DNA from: Nitrospirota bacterium | Lineage (GTDB): Bacteria > Nitrospirota > Thermodesulfovibrionia > Thermodesulfovibrionales > JdFR-88 | DNA: 20,658 nucleotides | Reading direction: 5' to 3' | NCBI GenBank assembly: GCA_021812785.1 | Contig: JAKAMR010000048.1 | Location: forward strand, 1 to 20,658 | Shown: in pieces, positions 15,274 to 20,658 of the stretch | Numbering within the stretch: the stretch's first letter is position 1 | Layout: the number at the start of each line of letters is the position of its first letter | Notes under the pieces: generated by a model | Told to the model about the DNA's origin: nothing | Database searches by the model: none | The model's input: only the letters and a program-made list of their open reading frames with translations | Made by a program: the position numbers and the translations under genes

Positions 15274-15927
15274 TCAAAAAGTGACCTCTTCGCTGATCAC
15301 TACCCCTCTGTCCTCAAGCAGGCGTCCGGCATCAAGCAGGATGAGGCCATCCCTGGTTATCCCTTTGAAAAAAAACTCCCCTCTGCTGCCAGACAGCGTC
15401 GGGATGCTGCGCTGAAGGCCCTCCAGGGAGACGCTCCGGATGCCCATGAGAGAATCGGCAAGGACGCCGAATTCCATATCGTCAGATTCAAGGATGATGA
15501 CCTTGTTGAGGTCTCCAAGCCCTCTCTGCGGCAGGTCCAGAAACACCTTCAGGTCCAGCACGGATATTATCTGCCCGCGCACATTTATCACCCCAAGGAC
15601 AAAAGACGGAGTGCAGGGGACTTCCGCCAGTTCCTTAAGCGGCCATACCTCCCGCACATATGAGGACTCTATGCCATAACGTTCGTGGGCCAGGAAGAAC
15701 TCAAGCACATCCTTGCGTTCTCCGGGCTCCGGGAACTCCTCTTTTGCCAGGGCCCGGGCGCGCCTCCTTAAAATGTCCTTCTTTTCCACTTCATCCGGCC
15801 GTCTGCCCAACTTCAACCGGGTTTCCTCAAGCCGTCTGTGGACCTCCTCCCAGTCGATGCCGGCGGGCAGGCGGTCCTTTTTTTCTCCCGTATGGCCCGC
15901 GCCCGTTTCCTGTATGTCTCCGCTCAT
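15274..15927 (-). CDS. cheW: CheW-like coupling protein with N-terminal extension (WspD-like)
   Basis: The 217-residue product has a C-terminal CheW domain (about 70-215) that scaffolds receptor and CheA at the membrane. Conserved CheW blocks are FFLAHERYGIESSYVREVWP, the segment FVLGVINVRGQIISVLDLK and the late strand FFKGITRDGLILLDAGRL. The first 70 residues are charged and probably helical (around WEEVHRRLEETRLKL and EKKDILRRRARALAKEE) and are not part of the domain. WspD proteins carry a similar extension. The ATG overlaps the stop of the CheR gene as ATGA. It is followed by a 77-bp gap before the receptor, the longest gap in the operon. Why two CheW proteins are needed is not evident from sequence. 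Confidence 0.92.
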   Translation of the reverse strand: MSGDIQETGAGHTGEKKDRLPAGIDWEEVHRRLEETRLKLGRRPDEVEKKDILRRRARALAKEEFPEPGERKDVLEFFLAHERYGIESSYVREVWPLKELAEVPCTPSFVLGVINVRGQIISVLDLKVFLDLPQRGLGDLNKVIILESDDMEFGVLADSLMGIRSVSLEGLQRSIPTLSGSRGEFFFKGITRDGLILLDAGRLLEDRGVVISEEVTF

Positions 15928-17495
15928 GCCTCAGCCATCTCCCTTATGTTATTACTGATTATCTCGATGAGTCTGCCAGCAGTAAGGCCATCGGACTCAG
16001 GCACAAGGTCGTCACGTCCGTACCGGCCCATGGCAGAAAGCGCGTTATCGAAATATTTCTTGGACTCGGCAAAATACCCCTGTCTGCGCGCAATGTCCCC
16101 CAGAACGAAGTAGGCAAGCACGAACCCGGGGTCAAGGTAAACCGCCTTTTTAAGAGCGGCGGATGCTTCCGCAAGCTCCCCCATCTCCTGCCGTATGACC
16201 GCTAGCAGATAATACGGGGCCGGGTCCAGCTTGTCTAAAGAGATGGTCTCCTCGCACATCCGGAGCGCGTCCTCCAGTCTGCCCTGGTTGGCGTAAATAC
16301 GGGAAAGGAGAGCAAGGGCCTTTTTTTTGCCTACTTTGTTTTCTTCGCCCTCTCCGCCGGCTCTTAAAAGGCGGACCGCCATACCGGCGGCTTCCTCATA
16401 CCTGTCCTCCCGGTACATATCCAGTGCGTCCCGATAAGAAAGAGACGGCCCCCTTTGTGCCCCGGTCCCCTTTTTCTGCCCCTCCGCGGGAAAAACAGTA
16501 GCGCCCTCGTGCTGCGGCGCTGCGCCCGCCTGGCCCGGCCCGAAGGTGTGTTTAAGGTCTTCTTCCGGGGGCTGGTCCGCTGGAAGCGCCGAGGCCGGAT
16601 CGAATGCGGACAGACCGCCGTTTTCCTCTTTTTTATCCGGAAAGTTTTTTCCTTTTTCTTTTTTGTACATGGACGCGCCAGGAAAGTCGACCCGTGTGAA
16701 GGGCGAAAAGAGCCTGGAGGACATCTCAACGGGGCTTACCGCCAGCCATCCGTTTTCAGCAAGGCTGCTGTACAGTTTCCGCACCACTTCTTTCTGCACC
16801 TTCCGGGAGAAGTACATGAGCACGTTCCTGCAGAAGATGACGTCCATGGCGTTCGTGCCGTTTGAAAGGGAAGGGAAGGCGTCGCCGGCCAGGTTATGAT
16901 ACCGGAATGTCACCTGCTTTTTTATGGCCGGCAGCAGCCCGTACCTGTCCTTTTCCACTTTGCGGAAATAGCGGTCCCTGAATGAGGAGGCGTTCCTGAA
17001 AGACCATTCCCCATATATGCCACCGGCCGCTTTTTTAAGAAAATGCGGGTTTATGTCCGTTGCCAGTATGTTTATGTTCCACTCTTTGAAATCGGGAAGA
17101 AGGCTGTGCAGCAAAATGGCGATCGAATACGGCTCTTCTCCGGTGGCGCAGCCCGCGGACCATATCCTCAGATGCCGTCCCGTCTTCCGCCGCAGGCGTA
17201 TCAGCCCGGGCAGTATCAGCTCTCTCAGGGCGTCAAACGTCTTTTCCTCCCGGAAAAAATAGGTCTCGCCAACGGTAAGATAGCCGGCAAGCGCCTCGAC
17301 CTGCTCCCTGGAGGCCGGAGCAAGCAGAAAGGAGCGCATGCATGATTCCGCGTCTTTGAAGCCCAGGCCTGCCGCAGCCCCTCGCACCGCGCGTTCGAGG
17401 TCTTCCGCCCGCTCCTTTGGGAAATGAAGACCAAGACAGTCTTCTATGTACTTGCTGAAAAGCGTTATCAGCTCCCCGGAGGCCGCCATGATCAT
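15924..17495 (-). CDS. cheR: CheR methyltransferase with C-terminal TPR domain (WspC-like)
   Basis: The 523-residue cytoplasmic SAM-dependent enzyme methylates receptor glutamates. The CheR part (1-about 275) shows the helical N-domain, GETYFFRE (76-83), the SAM motif SAGCATGEEPYS (113-124), ATDIN (145-149) and FCRNVLMYF (221-229). Residues about 277-352 form a low-complexity Lys/Glu/Pro/Ala/Gly-rich linker. The C-terminal part (about 353-490) has TPR-like helices, including DALDMYREDRYEEAAGMAV and APYYLLAVIRQEMGELAEAS. TPR-tailed CheR is typical of WspC and FrzF-like systems. The ATG at 17495 overlaps the upstream cheW stop (ATGA). A second in-frame ATG at 17489 is better spaced from AAGGA and may be the true start. 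The downstream cheW also overlaps by 4 bp. Confidence 0.93.
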   Translation of the reverse strand: MIMAASGELITLFSKYIEDCLGLHFPKERAEDLERAVRGAAAGLGFKDAESCMRSFLLAPASREQVEALAGYLTVGETYFFREEKTFDALRELILPGLIRLRRKTGRHLRIWSAGCATGEEPYSIAILLHSLLPDFKEWNINILATDINPHFLKKAAGGIYGEWSFRNASSFRDRYFRKVEKDRYGLLPAIKKQVTFRYHNLAGDAFPSLSNGTNAMDVIFCRNVLMYFSRKVQKEVVRKLYSSLAENGWLAVSPVEMSSRLFSPFTRVDFPGASMYKKEKGKNFPDKKEENGGLSAFDPASALPADQPPEEDLKHTFGPGQAGAAPQHEGATVFPAEGQKKGTGAQRGPSLSYRDALDMYREDRYEEAAGMAVRLLRAGGEGEENKVGKKKALALLSRIYANQGRLEDALRMCEETISLDKLDPAPYYLLAVIRQEMGELAEASAALKKAVYLDPGFVLAYFVLGDIARRQGYFAESKKYFDNALSAMGRYGRDDLVPESDGLTAGRLIEIISNNIREMAEA

Positions 17496-17968
17496 TTCCT
17501 TCGCGCGTCCCTGAGCGCAGTGTCGAGCTCCGTTTTCTCCTCCAGGGATAGAAAGCGGTCTAGGTTGTGGATGAAGACGATCCCGTTTTCAAGCTTGATC
17601 ACGCCTTCCACGTATCCTACCTCCGGATGGATGCCGCCCGGCGGCACTATCCTTCCAGCCGGCCATTCAATGACGCCTTCCACCTGGTCGGCCCAGAATG
17701 AGACCGTCCGGCTGGAGGCCCTGGCCACTATCATGTGGTCCTCCGGGCCGATCTCTTTTTCAGGCAGCCGGAACCTCTTGCGCAGGTTGAAGACAGGCAG
17801 CAGCCTGCCCTCCGCGTTGATCATGCCAGAGACTATGTCGGGGGCCTTTGGCAGGGGGATAATCTCGACAGAACGGATCACCTTCTCCACACTTGTGAGC
17901 GGGAGAGCATATCTCTGGTCTTCAAGGACAAATACGACGAATTCAAGAAATGTGTCCATGGCTGTCAT
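17492..17968 (-). CDS. cheW: CheW-like coupling protein (WspB-like), first gene of the chemosensory operon
   Basis: The 158-residue product is a single CheW domain: FLEFVVFVLEDQRYALPLTS, then VEIIPLPKAPDIVSGMINAE and GRLLPVFNLRKRF, ending in a second beta subdomain with IVFIHNLDRFLS. CheW links receptors to CheA in signalling arrays. Two starts are possible: ATG 17968 (MTAMDTFLE) and ATG 17959 (MDTFLE). Neither has a good ribosome-binding site, and a perfect TATAAT lies 16 nt upstream of the first, so the mRNA may be nearly leaderless. Its stop overlaps the start of cheR by 4 bp. It opens a minus-strand operon of seven genes that continues to 8871. Confidence 0.93.
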   Translation of the reverse strand: MTAMDTFLEFVVFVLEDQRYALPLTSVEKVIRSVEIIPLPKAPDIVSGMINAEGRLLPVFNLRKRFRLPEKEIGPEDHMIVARASSRTVSFWADQVEGVIEWPAGRIVPPGGIHPEVGYVEGVIKLENGIVFIHNLDRFLSLEEKTELDTALRDARRK

Positions 17969-17984
17969 CCCGCGGTATTAAGTT

Positions 17985-18015
17985 ATTATATATTTTTTGA
18001 AAACCGGATTTCCAA
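17985..18015 (-). promoter_or_regulatory. Probable promoter of the chemosensory operon
   Basis: On the minus strand a perfect TATAAT (17990-17985) is preceded by TGGAAA (18014-18009, 18-nt spacer) or TTGGAA (18015-18010, 19-nt spacer), each matching four of six -35 positions. The spacer is AT-rich. Transcription would start near 17978, about ten nucleotides before the first cheW ATG. No sigma-54 (GG-N10-GC) element or operator palindrome is evident. Confidence 0.55.
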
Positions 18016-18019
18016 GATT

Positions 18020-18048
18020 TGCAGGCCGCCCAGGGGGAGGCTGCCGCA
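18020..18048. repeat. GC-rich imperfect hairpin between the channel gene and cheW
   Basis: Read on the minus strand, TGC-GGCAGCC and GGCGGCC-T-GCA flank an 8-nt loop, giving about nine pairs with one mismatch and one bulged T. It lies about 25 bp after the potassium-channel stop and just upstream of the cheW promoter. It lacks a following T tract on the minus strand, so it is not a textbook intrinsic terminator. It could slow read-through or stabilise the upstream mRNA end. Confidence 0.35.
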
Positions 18049-18071
18049 GGTTTCGTTTTGCTCTGCTGAAC

Positions 18072-19070
18072 TCAGGAGCCTTTGGCCAGTTTTTCCAGCT
18101 TCTTCAGGTTCGAGGCCTCGCCAAGCGCAATAAGCACATTGCCCGCCTTGAGGACCGAGCGGGACGTGGGGTTGAATTTCATCTCCTCCTGGGCTTCCTT
18201 CATGCCCACCACGATTATCCCAAGGTCACGGCCGAGCCCGCACTGGTCCAGGCTCTGCCCGGCAAGCGGCGAGCCCTCGCTGATATATATCTCCTCCATC
18301 TGCAGCTCCAGGTTCCCGGACTTTGTCGCAAACTCGATAAAGTCCATGACAGCCGGTTTCAGTATGGTATGGGCGATCCTCAGGCCCCCTATGAAATAGG
18401 GCGAGACCACCCTGTCGGCTCCGGCCCGAAGCAGCTTCTGCTCGGAGCCCTCGTCCCCGGCCCTCGCCACCACGTTGAGCGTGGGGTTGAGCCCCTTTGC
18501 CGTCAGGACCACGTAAAGGTTCTCCGCATCGGTGGGCAGAACGCTCACCAGGCCCGCGGCGGTCTCTATGCCGGCCTCCTTCAGCACCTCGTCCCTGGTG
18601 GCGTCCCCCTGCACTATCAGCAGGCCTGCCTCCTCCGCGCCGGGCGGCAGCGGCTCTTTTTCTATGACTACGAACTCGGAGCCGTTTGCCTGAAATTCCC
18701 TGGATATTATCTTACCCATCCGGCCGTAGCCGCAGATGATGTAATGGTCTTTCAGTTTTTTTATCCTCTTCTCCAACTTTCTCCTCCCAAGGAGCTGGGC
18801 AAACTCCCCTTCTATGATCGCCCTGGCCCCGGTGTTTAGTATATAGAAAACTATCCCCAGGCTGAACAATATGAGGAATATCGTAAACACCATGCCGTAG
18901 CGGCTAAGCGGATGCACCTCCCTGTAGCCTACCGTGGTTATCGTGATAACGGTCATGTAGAGCGCGTCCAGAAGGCCCCATCTCTCTATCAGCATGTAGC
19001 CGGCCGTGCCTGTGGCTATGACCAGAAGGACGAGGACGAGGCTATAGAATATCTGCCGCCTGTAAGGCAT
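18072..19070 (-). CDS. Two-TM potassium channel with RCK (TrkA-N/TrkA-C) regulatory domain
   Basis: From the ATG at 19070 the product is 332 residues. The frame is open upstream, but those codons overlap the Mut7-C gene and are basic and non-conserved. This ATG directly follows the upstream stop (TAGAGATG) and starts just before TM1. Features in order are TM1 (about 8-28), a pore helix and filter TITTVGYREV (43-52), TM2 (57-79), then RCK-N with the nucleotide-binding IICGYGRMGKII (111-122) and an acidic strand end VVIEKE, and a C-terminal TrkA-C domain (about 245-325). Such MthK/Kch-like channels conduct K+ through the inner membrane, gated by ligands on the RCK ring. The filter has Arg where TVGYGD channels have the second Gly. 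It is probably co-transcribed with the Mut7-C gene and rpoC. Confidence 0.88.
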   Translation of the reverse strand: MPYRRQIFYSLVLVLLVIATGTAGYMLIERWGLLDALYMTVITITTVGYREVHPLSRYGMVFTIFLILFSLGIVFYILNTGARAIIEGEFAQLLGRRKLEKRIKKLKDHYIICGYGRMGKIISREFQANGSEFVVIEKEPLPPGAEEAGLLIVQGDATRDEVLKEAGIETAAGLVSVLPTDAENLYVVLTAKGLNPTLNVVARAGDEGSEQKLLRAGADRVVSPYFIGGLRIAHTILKPAVMDFIEFATKSGNLELQMEEIYISEGSPLAGQSLDQCGLGRDLGIIVVGMKEAQEEMKFNPTSRSVLKAGNVLIALGEASNLKKLEKLAKGS

Positions 19071-19072
19071 CT

Positions 19073-19591
19073 CTAGCTTTCTCCGCATCCTTCTTCCGCT
19101 GCATCCGGCTTTTTTTTGCTGTCTTTTGTTTCCATCGCCGCCTTTTTTGTCCTGGACCTGATCCCTCCGGCGTGCGAGCCTTCCCAGTAGAGGTGGCCGC
19201 ATCCGGAGCACCTGAAAAACCCCTTCCTGCCCTGGTGCAGAAACACGTACTCGGGCACAAGGTCCTTAAGCAGCCGCTTGTCCGGCATGCGGAGGAGAGG
19301 GCCGTTACAGAGGGAGCATCTGGGGGTGTCCAGCGCGGCCAGAGAAAAATGGTCCGCCACCTGTTTCAACTGCTCAGATGGGTCGTTGGAAGTAATAAGG
19401 AGGGCCTGCCCGCGGGCGGCCCTCCTTCCGGTCAGTCTTGTGTCCCGGGTCAGGATCGTGCGCCCTTCCCTTCTTGCCACCAGCAGAAGGGCGTCGTCCG
19501 TGATGTCCCGTTCGTAATAGGTGTCATACCCCATGAGCCTGAGCCACTTTGCAAGCCGCCCAAGCATCGCATCGGCTATGAACCGGATCAA
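19073..19591 (-). CDS. Mut7-C (DUF82) RNase-like protein with zinc ribbon
   Basis: The 172-residue protein begins [20 protein letters not shown], followed by GYDTYY, the signature of the Mut7-C family, a PIN-like fold proposed to be an RNase. Acidic residues at likely catalytic positions include D7, D29/D32/D33 and D50 (ILTRDTRL). A zinc ribbon follows with CSLC (92-95) and CSGC (128-131), ending in the family motif HLYWEGSH (133-140). The last 30 residues are a lysine-rich tail. The start is TTG at 19591, chosen because the family begins within a few residues of FIAD; it overlaps the rpoC stop as TTGA. No good ribosome-binding site is visible, so initiation probably depends on ribosomes finishing rpoC. 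The cellular role is unknown; RNA processing is only suggested by the fold. Confidence 0.88.
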   Translation of the reverse strand: MIRFIADAMLGRLAKWLRLMGYDTYYERDITDDALLLVARREGRTILTRDTRLTGRRAARGQALLITSNDPSEQLKQVADHFSLAALDTPRCSLCNGPLLRMPDKRLLKDLVPEYVFLHQGRKGFFRCSGCGHLYWEGSHAGGIRSRTKKAAMETKDSKKKPDAAEEGCGES

Positions 19592-20658
19592 GCCTCTGTA
19601 GAGAGCTCCTCGTTTTCAGCCGCAGGGGCCTCCTCCATCAGGGCTGGCGGCAGCTCCCGCTTCACAAAGGTGTTCCTGTAGCGGAGCATGCCTGTTCCGG
19701 CGGGTATCATCCTGCCCATTATGACATTCTCCTTGAGGCCCCTCAGCTCGTCCACCTGCCCCCTGATGGCGGCTTCCGTCAGGATCCTCGTGGTCTCCTG
19801 GAACGAGGCAGCCGACACAAAGCTCTCGGTCGTCAGGGACGCCTTCGTTATGCCAAGGAGCATGGGCCTGCCCTGGGCCGGCCTGCCTCCCTTGGCCTTC
19901 GCCTGCTCGTTGGCCTCTATGAAGGGTATCCTGTCGACCTGGTCGCCCGTAAGGAACTCGGTGTCGCCCGGGTCTTCCACCTTTATCTTGCGCATCATCT
20001 GCCGGACGATGACCTCGATGTGCTTGTCGTTTATCGAGACGCCCTGCAGCCTGTAGACCTTCTGAACCTCGTCCACCAGGTAGCGCTGCAGCTCCTTGGG
20101 GCCAAGGATGTCCAGGATGTTGTGCGGGTTGACGGAGCCGTCCATAAGTGCCTCGCCGGCGCGCACCCAGTCCCCTTCGTGCACGCTTACGTGCTTGCCC
20201 CTGGGGATCAGATACTCCCTGGATTCCGTTCCGCCCCTCACGACGACCTGGCGCATGCCCTTGTGCGCCCCCCTGAACTCCACTATTCCGTCTATCTCGC
20301 TCACGATGGCCTGCTCCTTGGGTTTCCTCGCCTCGAAGAGCTCAGCCACCCTGGGCAGACCGCCCGTTATGTCCTTGGTCTTCATGGTCTCCCTGGGTAT
20401 CTTGGCCAGGATGTCGCCGGGGAAGACGATGTCGGTCTTGTCCACCAGGATGTGGGCGCCCGCGGGAAGGATGTACCTGGCCAGCGCGCTTGTGTCCTTG
20501 ACCTTGAGCGTCTTTCCGTGCTCGTCCTTTATGGATATCCTGGGCCTCAGATTGCCCGGGTACTCGATGATGACCTTCCTTGAAAGTCCCGTCACTTCGT
20601 CCAGCTCCTCCTTGACGGTCACGCCCTCAAGGATGTCGCCGAAGGCCGCCTTGCCGCC
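19588..20658 (-). CDS. rpoC: DNA-directed RNA polymerase beta' subunit, C-terminal part (cut by window edge)
   Basis: The frame enters from the right edge as [12 protein letters not shown] and runs 356 residues to a TGA at 19588, so only the C-terminal quarter or so of beta' is present and the start lies outside. Conserved C-terminal segments are visible: [58 protein letters not shown] and [17 protein letters not shown]. Beta' forms the clamp and, with beta, the polymerase active centre. The last residues are an acidic tail, ENEELSTEA. Its stop overlaps the start codon of the Mut7-C gene. The usual downstream neighbour, rpsL, is about 16.5 kb away on the same strand. Confidence 0.97.
   Translation of the reverse strand, partial: GGKAAFGDILEGVTVKEELDEVTGLSRKVIIEYPGNLRPRISIKDEHGKTLKVKDTSALARYILPAGAHILVDKTDIVFPGDILAKIPRETMKTKDITGGLPRVAELFEARKPKEQAIVSEIDGIVEFRGAHKGMRQVVVRGGTESREYLIPRGKHVSVHEGDWVRAGEALMDGSVNPHNILDILGPKELQRYLVDEVQKVYRLQGVSINDKHIEVIVRQMMRKIKVEDPGDTEFLTGDQVDRIPFIEANEQAKAKGGRPAQGRPMLLGITKASLTTESFVSAASFQETTRILTEAAIRGQVDELRGLKENVIMGRMIPAGTGMLRYRNTFVKRELPPALMEEAPAAENEELSTEA

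Noticed and set aside
8871..17968. Interpretation as a flagellar chemotaxis operon
   Set aside because: There is no separate cheY, cheZ, cheD or flagellar gene, and hybrid CheA, TPR-tailed CheR and two CheW proteins fit the Wsp/ACF class better.
19071..19211. Upstream extension of the potassium channel by about 47 residues
   Set aside because: It overlaps the zinc-ribbon part of the Mut7-C gene and is a basic, non-conserved stretch; ATG 19070 follows the upstream stop directly.
1..20658. tRNA, rRNA, CRISPR array, transposase, integrase or attachment site
   Set aside because: None was recognised on reading both strands. No tandem or long direct repeats were noticed.

Overview
The window is gene-dense bacterial chromosome, roughly 55-57% GC by eye, with housekeeping genes at both ends. 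The left end (1-3068, minus strand) is the str operon in canonical order: rpsL, rpsG, fusA, tuf (tuf is cut by the left edge). The right end (19588-20658, minus strand) is the 3' part of rpoC. In many bacteria rpoC is followed almost directly by rpsL. Here about 16.5 kb lies between them. A two-TM chemoreceptor, hybrid CheA, Mut7-C protein, clustered aroC-aroK-aroB and EF-G type suggest a Gram-negative, Deltaproteobacteria- or Nitrospirota-like organism. That placement is an inference with low confidence.

From left to right the intervening region holds several units. hemW (minus) and mazG (plus) are divergent housekeeping genes. An OsmC-family gene (minus) follows. Next is a plus-strand shikimate operon, aroC-aroK-aroB, with overlapping reading frames. 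A seven-gene minus-strand chemosensory operon covers 17968 down to 8871. Last is a 2-TM potassium channel with an RCK domain, lying 2 bp downstream of a Mut7-C/zinc-ribbon gene whose TTG start overlaps the rpoC stop codon.

The chemosensory operon is the most interesting part. In transcription order it encodes CheW, CheR with C-terminal TPRs, a second CheW with an N-terminal extension, a membrane chemoreceptor, a CheA with a fused receiver domain and no evident P2 domain, CheB, and a receiver-histidine kinase (REC-HisKA_2-HATPase). Apart from the position of the receptor, this is the component set and order of the Wsp / 'alternative cellular function' chemosensory class. Wsp systems end in a GGDEF diguanylate cyclase (WspR). 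Here that place is taken by a receiver-controlled histidine kinase. No CheY-, FliM- or GGDEF-type output is encoded in the window, so the pathway probably feeds a further phosphorelay to an unlinked partner.

Regulatory signals read directly from the sequence include promoter-like elements before rpsL, aroC and the first cheW. Those before aroC and cheW have perfect TATAAT boxes only about 12-17 nt upstream of the start codons and no good Shine-Dalgarno sequence, so these mRNAs may be nearly leaderless. A nine-codon (including stop) mini-ORF with its own AGGAGG ends in an ATGA overlap with the chemoreceptor start. Several genes are coupled by 4-bp overlaps. No tRNA, rRNA, CRISPR array, insertion sequence or long repeat was seen.
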